A stretch of 11,778 nt of DNA from Salinibacterium sp. Its GTDB lineage: Bacteria; Actinomycetota; Actinomycetes; Actinomycetales; Microbacteriaceae. Shown here piece after piece: positions 1 through 6,124 of this stretch (position 1 is the stretch's first letter; every line of letters begins with the position of its first letter). Under the pieces are notes generated by a model. The model searched no databases and had not been told where the DNA came from. It worked only from the letters and a program-made list of their open reading frames with translations. Both the position numbers and the translations under genes were made by a program. The DNA lies in contig JANXTJ010000159.1 of assembly GCA_025352485.1 (NCBI GenBank), forward strand, positions 1-11,778, written 5' to 3'.

Positions 1-172
1 CCCGCTCGGCATCCTTGGCCCGAAAGGCCGCCCGACGATCAACGCCGACGAGCAGTCTCCTGCCCATTCGGGGCTGTACTTTATCGGTTACTCGAACCCG
101 CTCGCCGGCAACCTGCGCCAGCTCAAGATCGATGCGAAGAAAATTGCGCGAAAGGTTAGCCGGGGGCGTTAG
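1..172 (+). CDS. C-terminal end of a flavin-dependent monooxygenase-like oxidoreductase (5' end outside window)
   Basis: Only the last 56 residues are present, read from base 2 to a TAG at 170-172. The segment GLYFIGYSNPLAGNLRQ followed by a basic helix (IDAKKIARKV) resembles the C-terminus of FAD/NAD(P)-dependent oxidoreductases of the flavin-containing monooxygenase/CzcO type. In those, a late glycine-rich strand closes the FAD domain and a final helix carries Lys/Arg. The FAD and NADP Rossmann motifs would lie upstream of the window, so the substrate cannot be inferred. The gene is convergent with the M20 peptidase, with only 18 bp between the stop codons and no obvious terminator. The coding frame is clear; the family assignment rests on a short tail. 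Confidence 0.6.
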   Translation, partial: PLGILGPKGRPTINADEQSPAHSGLYFIGYSNPLAGNLRQLKIDAKKIARKVSRGR

Positions 173-190
173 GCGCTGAGCCCTCGCCGT

Positions 191-1405
191 TCACGCGTGC
201 GCCTGGGTGCGTCGCAGCGCGAGAAGAAGCACTGAGCGGGCGACCGTGATGAGCTCGGCGGTCTGCACTTGCTCGCGCGGCGCGTGGGCGAACCGCACGT
301 CTCCGGGGCCGTAGTGCAGTGTCGGGATTCCACCGAGGCCAGAATAGAGCCGCAGATCGCTTCCGTATGGCGCGGCAGCGCGTTCGGGATGGGCGCCGCC
401 ATTGAGGTCGCCGATCGCACGAGACACCTCTCCGATCAGGGGATGATCATCCGCCAGCATCCCGCTGGCAAACTGGCCCCCCGGCCACGTGACAACCGCG
501 GGATTATCGCGCAACCACGGGTCGGCGCTACAGGCTGTCCGAACGACGGCCTCGAACTCATCCCGCGCCGACTGCGGGTCTTCGCCCAACTGCACCCCGA
601 GTCGACCGTCTGCCACGAGATTGTCGGCGACGCTACTCGACCAGTCGCCGGCCCGAAGCCGCCCGACCGAGATCGGGTAGGGCAGCACCGTGTCGAGAAA
701 CCGTCGGGGGGCATCCGCATTGCGAAGCGCCTCGAGGTCTTGGATGGCCCGGTAGATCGGCAGGAATGCGTCAATCGAGCTGACCCCTTCCAAGCGCATG
801 CTGGCATGAGCTGCCCGCCCTGGCACGGTCAGCGCGAAGGTGAGGGCCCCCGCGTTGGCGGTGACGATGCGGCCGCTCGTCGGCTCCGTGATGACGGCGG
901 CCTGCCCACGGTGCCCGCGAAGCATCGTCGCGAATGCCCCGACCCCGCCGTCTTCTTCGCCGACCACCGTGTGCAGCGCGAACGGCAGTTCGAGGGTCGC
1001 CCCCGAGCGAACTAGAGCGCGCGCTACCGCCATGTTCACGGCCAACCCCGCCTTCATGTCGCAGGCACCCCGACCGTGAATCGCCCCATCGGCCACGCGC
1101 CCACTGAACGGATCGGCGTCTAGCCACTTCGGGATGTCACCGGGCGGCACCACATCGACGTGTCCCTGCAGCACCAGGGCCGGGGTGCCGTCGCCGAGGA
1201 CGGCGACGACGCCGTACCCCTCGGTGCGCTCTACCTCTGTACCCGGATAGCCGTCGGCCGCCGCGAGCGCGTCAAGGTCGAACTTCCAGAGGTCGACCGC
1301 GAATCCGAGGTCGCTGAGCTGGCTCGCCTGTCGGTGCTGAAGCTCTGACTCTTCCGCCGTGCCAGTGATGCTCGGCACCGTGATGAGCGAGATCAGGTCG
1401 TGCAC
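191..1405 (-). CDS. M20 family metallopeptidase / ArgE-DapE type deacylase
   Basis: This 404-residue protein hydrolyses an amide bond, probably of a small N-acylated amino acid or peptide, using a two-metal centre in the cytoplasm. The M20 layout is visible: GHVDVVPPGD (His82, Asp84), GRGACDMKAG with bridging Asp116, the catalytic and metal-binding pair Glu150-Glu151 in VVGEEDGG, metal-binding Glu174 in TEPTSG, the dimerisation-domain His200 in GRAAHASM, and the last metal ligand His374 in FAHAPREQV. All expected ligands are present, so the enzyme should be active. The ArgE/DapE/carboxypeptidase subfamily cannot be fixed, and no biosynthetic partner gene lies nearby. The GTG start is the only ATG/GTG/TTG between an in-frame TGA at 1490-1492 and the conserved domain. 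A GAGGG sits 7-8 bases upstream. The frame remains open and family-like upstream of this start (see findings). Confidence 0.88.
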   Translation of the reverse strand: MHDLISLITVPSITGTAEESELQHRQASQLSDLGFAVDLWKFDLDALAAADGYPGTEVERTEGYGVVAVLGDGTPALVLQGHVDVVPPGDIPKWLDADPFSGRVADGAIHGRGACDMKAGLAVNMAVARALVRSGATLELPFALHTVVGEEDGGVGAFATMLRGHRGQAAVITEPTSGRIVTANAGALTFALTVPGRAAHASMRLEGVSSIDAFLPIYRAIQDLEALRNADAPRRFLDTVLPYPISVGRLRAGDWSSSVADNLVADGRLGVQLGEDPQSARDEFEAVVRTACSADPWLRDNPAVVTWPGGQFASGMLADDHPLIGEVSRAIGDLNGGAHPERAAAPYGSDLRLYSGLGGIPTLHYGPGDVRFAHAPREQVQTAELITVARSVLLLALRRTQAHA

Positions 1406-1642
1406 GAGTTCGCCCTCATCGAGCGTCAGAAGAATCTTCGCCTCGAAGTCGGTTATTTCTTCAGGAATGAGAGGGCCAGCTTTCGGAAGTCATGCGCGAG
1501 AAAGAACCATTGCCGGGCGCTTACATCTGAGCCGCAGAAGCTCGTTGTAGAAGCGGAACTCAACCACGTTCCGTAGCAGAACAACCTTTTGTTGCACGTC
1601 CGCCAGCGATACGACAGTACGACAACGATTTGGAATCGCGAT

Positions 1643-2062
1643 TCAGCCTTGCCAGGGGTCGAGTAGGTCGACTCCGGTATGTGCGAAATCCCTGAGGTTT
1701 CGTGTCGCGCAAGTCGCGGCATGCGCGAGGCAGATCCCAGCGATCTGGGCGTCGGCTGTGCTGATCGGACGCCCGACCCCCTCCCGCGCAACGAGGATGT
1801 CAGCGTAATACGTAGCCGCTGTGTCGTCGAAGGCCAGAATTGAACGACTACCGCGAAAAGCCTCGATTGCGGCGGCAGTGCGAGCGGACAGGGCGGCTTT
1901 TCGCCGACCGTCCGGAAGCCGGCCCACCCCTGCCAGCAGCTCAGCGAGCGTTACGGCGGTGATCGCCACTTCACCGGTGAGTGATTCAAGCCACGCGACA
2001 ACACGATCGTTGGGTGTCGACCGGAAAACTTCCGAGATGACGCTCGTATCGAGGATGATCAC
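1643..2062 (-). CDS. vapC: VapC/FitB-type PIN-domain ribonuclease toxin
   Basis: This 139-residue PIN-domain protein is expected to cleave RNA in a Mg2+-dependent way when free of its antitoxin. The acidic quartet is present: Asp5 in ILDTSVISE, Glu41 in LAELLAG, Asp104 in STADAQIAG and Asp125 in TRNLRDF. The TRN..DF ending and the length match FitB/VapC toxins. The start codon is GTG and overlaps the TGA of the upstream antitoxin by 4 bp (GTGA), the usual translational coupling in these pairs. A perfect 12-bp palindrome (GAATCGCGATTC, 1633-1644) overlaps the stop codon; I assign it no role. The RNA target cannot be predicted. All catalytic residues are intact, so the toxin is probably functional. 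Confidence 0.9.
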   Translation of the reverse strand: MIILDTSVISEVFRSTPNDRVVAWLESLTGEVAITAVTLAELLAGVGRLPDGRRKAALSARTAAAIEAFRGSRSILAFDDTAATYYADILVAREGVGRPISTADAQIAGICLAHAATCATRNLRDFAHTGVDLLDPWQG

Positions 2063-2292
2063 TCGAACTCCACTGCTCCCGCGATGTCGTCGCGCTCAGG
2101 AACCACGAGGTCATCGATACCACCCAGCTGCTGGGCGGCCTGCATGAGCGCCAACCCGATGTGCGGTCTTCGCGCGGCCATGGTCAGAATGTCGCGAACC
2201 TCAGCTTCCATGGAACGCCCGTGCCGTTTTGCTTGCGCGGCGAGCCGCTCTTTGACCCATTCATCAAGTCCGCGGACGATGATCGACGCCAT
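2059..2292 (-). CDS. vapB: VapB/FitA-type ribbon-helix-helix antitoxin
   Basis: This 77-residue protein has an N-terminal ribbon-helix-helix DNA-binding region (MASIIVRGLDEWVKERL, then the helix around AKRHGRSMEAEVRDIL). Its acidic tail (residues about 55-77) would wrap the VapC toxin. The FitA/StbC-like pattern of a strand ending in RGLDE and a second helix starting after GRSMEAE is clear. The ATG at 2292 is chosen because a near-perfect Shine-Dalgarno (AAGGAGGTG) lies 8 bases upstream. The longer in-frame version starting at 2352 would read through that site and the operator palindrome, so it is very unlikely. The protein should repress its own operon by binding the inverted repeat at 2309-2336, more tightly in complex with the toxin. 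Its stop overlaps the vapC start. Confidence 0.9.
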   Translation of the reverse strand: MASIIVRGLDEWVKERLAAQAKRHGRSMEAEVRDILTMAARRPHIGLALMQAAQQLGGIDDLVVPERDDIAGAVEFE

Positions 2293-2308
2293 GGGCACTT
2301 CACCTCCT

Positions 2309-2336
2309 TGCATGATATCAGTCACGATATCATGCA
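2309..2336. promoter_or_regulatory. Palindromic operator of vapBC
   Basis: An 11-bp perfect inverted repeat (TGCATGATATC / GATATCATGCA) with a 6-bp spacer lies just upstream of the vapB ribosome binding site. Such repeats are the known binding sites of ribbon-helix-helix antitoxins such as FitA, which use paired half-sites. The position and symmetry make an autoregulatory operator the natural reading. Confidence 0.75.
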
Positions 2337-2352
2337 TTGGTGGATGCGTCAT
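2324..2352 (-). promoter_or_regulatory. Candidate vapBC promoter
   Basis: On the minus strand, ATGACG (2347-2352, 4 of 6 matches to TTGACA) and TATCGT (2324-2329, 4 of 6 matches to TATAAT) are separated by 17 bp. The -10 lies inside the operator palindrome, so repressor binding would block polymerase. The -35 overlaps the stop codon of the interrupted frame upstream. This is a consensus match only. Confidence 0.4.
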
Positions 2353-2639
2353 CGTTGACCGATCAAGTAAGCGAATCCCCGATTGGAAGCGGCCACATTC
2401 GCCACGAACTCCACCGCGCTATTCAGGAAGTCCAGCACGTATCCGGTTTCGCCGCCACGTGTCTCATCGTCGCGTATGGCACGCTGGAGCGCGGCGCGAT
2501 CCTCCGCGATCTCAGGAATCTCCTCCGGGGACAGGGCTCGTACTCACGGAGTCCATCCATATTCGTGAGTTGCTACCTGCCCCTCAAACATGCGATAGGC
2601 AGGCCGCGGCCGGCGGTCCTTCGCGCTGGGTCTCGTCAT
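2349..2639 (-). pseudogene. Small unknown protein frame interrupted by one in-frame TGA
   Basis: Reading the minus strand from an ATG at 2637-2639 gives 31 residues (opening MTRPSAKDRRPRP, ending THEYGWTP). A TGA follows at 2544-2546. The same frame then continues for 64 residues (beginning VRALSPEEIPEIAED, ending ASNRGFAYLIGQR) to a TGA at 2349-2351. The part after the stop is strongly protein-like: acidic helical segments, no further stop, and about two thirds G/C in third positions. The lack of any frame change suggests a nonsense mutation in a 96-residue gene rather than a frameshift. I do not recognise the family. The frame ends 12 bp before the vapBC operator, so it may once have been co-transcribed with the toxin-antitoxin pair. 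Alternatives are two short peptides, readthrough or a sequencing error. The rest of this gap (2640-2772) holds only the hairpin behind ychF. Confidence 0.5.
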
Positions 2640-2721
2640 CTCTTGCAACCCTGACCAGGCTTTGTCGAGATACAGCATGGGGAATCAGCTACTACGCATT
2701 GAAGGGATAGCCCGGCTCGCT

Positions 2722-2743
2722 GACGTCCGGGTCTCCCGACGTC
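2722..2743 (-). terminator. Hairpin downstream of ychF
   Basis: GACGTC and GGG pair with CCC and GACGTC, giving a 9-bp stem with one bulged base and a 3-base loop, about 30 bases past the ychF stop. No T-tract follows in the ychF direction, so this is a weak terminator candidate, typical of high-GC genomes. Confidence 0.4.
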
Positions 2744-2772
2744 CTCAACCGGGGGCTGGAATGGACCGACGG

Positions 2773-3846
2773 CTAGTTGTTGAAACGGAACTCCACCACG
2801 TCGCCATCCTGCATGACGTAGTCCTTGCCCTCGATGCGGGCCTTGCCCTTGGCCCTGGCCTCGGCGATCGAACCGGTGTCGACGAGGTCTTGGAAGCCGA
2901 TCACCTCCGCCTTGATGAAGCCCTTCTCGAAGTCGGTGTGGATGACGCCGGCCGCCTGCGGTGCCTTCCAGCCCTTGCCGATCGTCCAGGCCCTGGATTC
3001 CTTCGGGCCGGCGGTCAGGTAGGTCTGCAACCCGAGGGTGTCGAAGCCGATCCGGGCGAGCTGGTCGAGGCCACTCTCGGTTTGTCCGGTGGAGGCCAGC
3101 AGCTCGGCCGCGTCGGTCGGGTCGAGGTCGATGAGCTCCGACTCGAGCTTGGCGTCGAGGAAAATGGCGTGGGCGGGGGCGACCAACGCTGCGAATTCGG
3201 CGAGCTTCGCGGCATCCCCCAGAATCGCCTCATCGACGTTGAACACGTAGATGAACGGCTTCGAGGTCAGCAGGCCCAACTCGCGAATCGGCTCGGTGTC
3301 GAGGCCGGACGCCGACAGCGGCGTGCCGTTGTTGAGCGCCTTCTGTGCGGCGAGCGCTACCTCCAGCACGATGGGCTCGACGCGCTTGGTCTTGAGCTCC
3401 TTCTCGTAGCGCAACACCGCCTTGTCGACGGTCTGCAGGTCGGCGAGGATCAGCTCGGTATTGATGGTCTCCAGGTCGGATGCCGCATCGACTTTGCCAT
3501 CGACGTGCACGACATCCGGGTCAGAAAAACCGCGAACCACCTCGACGATCGCGTCGGCCTCGCGGATATTGGCCAGAAACTTGTTGCCGAGCCCCTCGCC
3601 CACGGATGCACCCTTGACGATGCCAGCGATGTCGACGAACGACACCGGCGCCGGCAGGATGCGCTCGCTGTTGAAGAGCTCAGCGAGCTTCGTGAGCCGG
3701 GCATCCGGCAGATTGACGATGCCGATATTGGGCTCGATCGTGGCGAAGGGGTAGTTCGCCGCGAGGACCTGGTTTTTAGTGAGCGCGTTGAAGAGCGTCG
3801 ACTTGCCGACGTTGGGGAGACCGACGATTGCAATAGTGAGAGCCAC
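2773..3846 (-). CDS. ychF: Redox/ribosome-associated P-loop ATPase YchF (OLA1 family)
   Basis: This 357-residue cytoplasmic Obg-family P-loop NTPase matches the usual YchF length of about 363. The Walker A motif GLPNVGKST is at residues 9-17, the G3 motif DIAG at 72-75, and the specificity motif NVDE at 203-206. YchF has NxxE in place of the NKxD of true GTPases, and this is linked to its preference for ATP. A coiled-coil insertion covers roughly residues 125-270, and the C-terminal TGS domain covers about 275-357 (ending GDVVEFRFNN). Known members bind the ribosome and have been tied to stress responses. The GTG at 3846 is chosen because the family starts right at this MALTIAIVG-like strand; a longer frame reaching 4086 would overlap the divergent exonuclease. 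The gene diverges from that exonuclease across a 133-bp gap and may be leaderless. Confidence 0.95.
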   Translation of the reverse strand: MALTIAIVGLPNVGKSTLFNALTKNQVLAANYPFATIEPNIGIVNLPDARLTKLAELFNSERILPAPVSFVDIAGIVKGASVGEGLGNKFLANIREADAIVEVVRGFSDPDVVHVDGKVDAASDLETINTELILADLQTVDKAVLRYEKELKTKRVEPIVLEVALAAQKALNNGTPLSASGLDTEPIRELGLLTSKPFIYVFNVDEAILGDAAKLAEFAALVAPAHAIFLDAKLESELIDLDPTDAAELLASTGQTESGLDQLARIGFDTLGLQTYLTAGPKESRAWTIGKGWKAPQAAGVIHTDFEKGFIKAEVIGFQDLVDTGSIAEARAKGKARIEGKDYVMQDGDVVEFRFNN

Positions 3847-3854
3847 GGGGATCA

Positions 3855-3860
3855 AGCGTA
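3855..3860 (-). promoter_or_regulatory. Candidate -10 element for leaderless ychF
   Basis: TACGCT on the minus strand fits the TANNNT -10 pattern and ends 8 bases before the GTG of ychF. No Shine-Dalgarno sequence is visible there. This geometry is common for leaderless actinobacterial genes. I see no convincing -35. Confidence 0.3.
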
Positions 3861-3979
3861 CCGGCGGCTGCGGAAGCGGTGGGCCCGGTGGGTCATCGGC
3901 GGGCCGAATCGCGGCTTCTGCCGAGCCCAAACCGGCGTGCCAGCGCTCCGACGTCGGCGGCCCGTGTGAGCATCGTCTC

Positions 3980-4585
3980 GTGCCACTGGATTTCACCGCG
4001 ATCGACTTCGAGACTGCCAACAACTCGGCAGCGAGCGCCTGCTCGGTCGGCATGGTGAAGGTGCGTGACGGCCGCGTGGTCGACACCGCCTCCTGGTTGA
4101 TCAGGCCCCCGTTCGGTCACGACGGTTTCCTGGAATGGAACGTGCGCATCCACGGAATCATGGAAGTGGATGTCGCCGACGCCCTGCTCTGGGCCGAACA
4201 GCTGCCCGACCTCATCGCCTTCGCGGAGAACGACATTCTGGTCGCCCACAACGCGGGCTTCGACATGGGTGTGATCCGCGCGGCATGCCAGGCCAGTTAC
4301 CTGCCGACGCCGACCTTCGATTACCTGTGCAGCCTGCAGGTGGCCCGCAAGACGTACCATCTCGACTCGTACCGGCTTCCGGTGGCGGCCATGGCGGCCG
4401 GGTTCGACGACTTCACGCACCACAATGCCCTCGCGGATTCCGAGGCGTGCGCGGCAATCATCGTGCACGCAGCGTCGCGGCACGGGGCCTCCAATATTTC
4501 GGAGCTCGCCGAACTCAGCGGGTCACGGGTCGGCAGCATCGGCGAGGTCGCCGAGACGGCTGGGTTGCGCGAGCGGGTTCTGTAG
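3980..4585 (+). CDS. DnaQ-like 3'-5' exonuclease (DEDDh superfamily)
   Basis: This 201-residue protein is one exonuclease domain of the DNA polymerase III epsilon type, which removes nucleotides from 3' ends of nucleic acid using two metal ions. Motif I is AIDFETAN with Asp9 and Glu11. Motif II is AHNAGFDMGV with Asp95. Motif III is HHNALADSEA, where His148 and Asp153 have the HxxxxD spacing of the DEDDh class. There is no BRCT, GIY-YIG or polymerase module, so this is a stand-alone repair or RNA/DNA-trimming nuclease rather than a proven replication proofreader. The GTG at 3980 is chosen because the catalytic strand begins five residues later; upstream in-frame sequence lies in the divergent promoter gap and looks non-coding. 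rmuC follows in the same direction, but a terminator-like hairpin separates them. Confidence 0.88.
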   Translation: MPLDFTAIDFETANNSAASACSVGMVKVRDGRVVDTASWLIRPPFGHDGFLEWNVRIHGIMEVDVADALLWAEQLPDLIAFAENDILVAHNAGFDMGVIRAACQASYLPTPTFDYLCSLQVARKTYHLDSYRLPVAAMAAGFDDFTHHNALADSEACAAIIVHAASRHGASNISELAELSGSRVGSIGEVAETAGLRERVL

Positions 4586-4587
4586 CG

Positions 4588-4609
4588 CGGGTCGGTTCGC
4601 ACCCGTTTT
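4588..4609 (+). terminator. Intrinsic terminator after the exonuclease gene
   Basis: CGGGT (4588-4592) pairs with ACCCG (4601-4605) across an 8-base loop and is followed at once by TTTT (4606-4609). It begins 3 bases after the stop codon. The stem is short, but this is the only hairpin in the window with a T-tract. Confidence 0.5.
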
Positions 4610-4676
4610 CCCCGCGGTCCGGCCGGCGGCGGCTTGGCAACCCGGCATTGTCGCCCGCCGCTGCAACACTGGGGCC

Positions 4677-6080
4677 ATGGACTCCATCCTCCCCCTGCTC
4701 ATCGGACTGGCCGTCGGCGTCGGGCTCGGCGCGGTCGTCGGCATGCTCGTCGCGCGGTTGCGCTCCCATTCCGGGGGGGCACGCCTCGATCCGGCCCTGA
4801 CTGAGGCGAGGCACACCGCCGCCCTCGCCCAGCTGCAGGCTGACGAGCGAGCGGTGCAATCCCGTCTCGCCGCCGAGCATGCCGCGATCCAGGCCAGGGC
4901 CGAGGCGCTGCGCGAGCAGGTCGAATCGCTGCAGGCCCAGTACCGCGACGTCATCGAGCGCCAGCGGTCGGATGCCCAGGCCCAGTCCGAGCGGGAACAG
5001 CGCGAATCCAAGGTGCTGCAGGCGCTCTCGCCCGTGCAGGAATCGCTGCGGACCATGCAGCACAAGGTCACCGAACTCGAGACCCAGCGCAGCCAGCAGT
5101 ACGGCGCGATCGCCGAGCAGCTCAAGCAGTCCCAACTCTCCGGTGAGCAGATTCGGGTGACGACCGAGTCGCTCGCCTCCGCGCTGCGCAGCAACTCCAC
5201 CCGCGGAGTGTGGGGCGAGACCCAACTGCGCAATGTTGTGCAGGCCGCCGGACTCATCGAGCGGGTCGACTTCGACGTGCAGCACAGCATCAGCTCGGAT
5301 GCCGGTGCCGGCCGCCCCGACATGGTCATCCACCTGCCCGGCGGCAAGAACATTGCCGTGGATGCGAAGGTGCCGTTCACGGCATACCTCGAAGCCAGCC
5401 AGATCTCGGTGACGGCCACCGGCGAGGAGGGCGCTCGGCGCGAGACTCTTATCCGTCAACACGTGAAGGCGCTCCGTAGCCACATCGACACCCTCGCCAG
5501 CAAGACCTACTGGGCGGGGCTGCAGGCCTCCCCCGAGTTGGTGATCGCGTTCATCCCGAGCGAATCGCTGGTCTCCTCCGCCATGGAAGCCGACCCTGGC
5601 ATCATGGATTACGCCTTCAGTAAGCGCGTTGCCCTGGCCTCCCCGGTCACCCTCTGGTCCGTGCTCAAGACGGTTGCCTTCTCGTGGCAGCAAGACGTGC
5701 TGACGGATCAGGCCAAAACCCTGTTCGACCTGAGCAAAGAGCTTTACAGTCGCCTCTCGACCCTCTCGGAGCACGCCGACAAGCTGCGTCGTTCGATCGA
5801 CTCGACCGTCAACAGCTACAACCAGTTCGCCAATTCGCTCGAGACCAGGGTGCTCGTCACGGCCCGCAAACTCAACGCGCTCGACGAGTCGAAAGTCATC
5901 GGTGCTGCGACCACGGTGGAGACCCGCGCGAAACAGCTCACCGCTGTCGAGCTGGAACTCGCCGCCCTCGACGAGCTCGAGGGCGTCGCGCGGCCGGAGC
6001 TCGAGATACCCGAACTATCGGTATCCGCGCTGGAGATATCCGCGCTGGAGACCCGCGTCCAGCGCGACCAGACCGCATAG
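4677..6080 (+). CDS. rmuC: DNA recombination protein RmuC homologue
   Basis: This 467-residue protein has one N-terminal membrane anchor (about residues 5-26), a long Gln/Glu/Arg-rich coiled coil (about 40-165), and the RmuC domain (about 165-400). Family-typical blocks are GVWGETQLRNVVQAAGL (177-193), RPDMVIHLPGGKNIAVDAK (213-231), and SPELVIAFIPSESL near 285-298 followed by the DYAFSKRVALASP segment. RmuC limits DNA inversion at short inverted repeats in E. coli and is predicted to be nuclease-related; its biochemical activity is not settled. The ATG at 4677 is chosen because the membrane anchor follows directly. The C-terminal tail (about 430-467) is outside the domain and contains a tandem pentapeptide repeat. 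Downstream, glpX converges with a 44-bp gap. Confidence 0.93.
   Translation: MDSILPLLIGLAVGVGLGAVVGMLVARLRSHSGGARLDPALTEARHTAALAQLQADERAVQSRLAAEHAAIQARAEALREQVESLQAQYRDVIERQRSDAQAQSEREQRESKVLQALSPVQESLRTMQHKVTELETQRSQQYGAIAEQLKQSQLSGEQIRVTTESLASALRSNSTRGVWGETQLRNVVQAAGLIERVDFDVQHSISSDAGAGRPDMVIHLPGGKNIAVDAKVPFTAYLEASQISVTATGEEGARRETLIRQHVKALRSHIDTLASKTYWAGLQASPELVIAFIPSESLVSSAMEADPGIMDYAFSKRVALASPVTLWSVLKTVAFSWQQDVLTDQAKTLFDLSKELYSRLSTLSEHADKLRRSIDSTVNSYNQFANSLETRVLVTARKLNALDESKVIGAATTVETRAKQLTAVELELAALDELEGVARPELEIPELSVSALEISALETRVQRDQTA
6022..6051 (+). repeat. Two perfect 15-bp tandem repeats in the rmuC 3' end
   Basis: TATCCGCGCTGGAGA occurs twice head to tail. It lies in frame and encodes two [V/I]SALE-type units in the C-terminal tail. 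Looser copies (LEIPE) just upstream suggest repeated slippage. The unit is a multiple of three, so copy changes would keep the frame. Confidence 0.9.
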
Positions 6081-6104
6081 CGCGGAGGCGGCAGCCGCCC
6101 CGCG
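6081..6104. terminator. Shared hairpin between convergent rmuC and glpX
   Basis: CGCGG and GGCGG (6081-6085, 6087-6091) pair with CCGCC and CCGCG (6095-6099, 6100-6104), leaving one bulged A and a 3-base loop: ten G-C pairs starting right after the rmuC stop. It sits in the 44-bp gap between two convergent genes and could stop transcription from both sides. There is no T-tract on either strand. Confidence 0.5.
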
Positions 6105-6124
6105 ACAAAACCCGCGAGCAGCCC

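Noticed and set aside
1490..1597. 35-residue minus-strand frame starting at a GTG (1595-1597) between vapC and the M20 gene
   Set aside because: Somewhat protein-like (LLRNVVEFRFYNELL) but with only modest third-position bias, no ribosome binding site and no recognised family; insufficient to call a gene.
2544..2546. The internal TGA as a selenocysteine codon
   Set aside because: No selenoprotein-like context (such as a CxxU redox motif) and no clear stem-loop right after the TGA; a nonsense mutation is simpler.
2337..2654. Uninterrupted 105-residue plus-strand frame in the gap between vapB and ychF
   Set aside because: It is the exact antisense register of the interrupted minus-strand frame, starts with TTG inside the vapBC operator and has a non-protein-like composition. 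Its lack of a stop codon is the only point in its favour.
2662..3969. 435-residue open frame on the plus strand opposite ychF
   Set aside because: Open only because of high GC in the antisense codon register; the ychF protein on the other strand has all family motifs, while this product has low-complexity Gly/Arg/Leu/Asp composition.
3847..4086. 80-residue N-terminal extension of ychF
   Set aside because: The family begins at the GTG at 3846, and the extension would overlap the divergent exonuclease and has low-complexity, non-conserved sequence.
4650..4676. Promoter with a -10 like AACACT just before rmuC
   Set aside because: No TANNNT match and no -35 at a sensible distance; too weak to report as a feature.
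4515..5774. 419-residue minus-strand frame opposite rmuC and the exonuclease 3' end
   Set aside because: Antisense shadow of rmuC; no recognisable motif, and it crosses the terminator and gap between two real genes.
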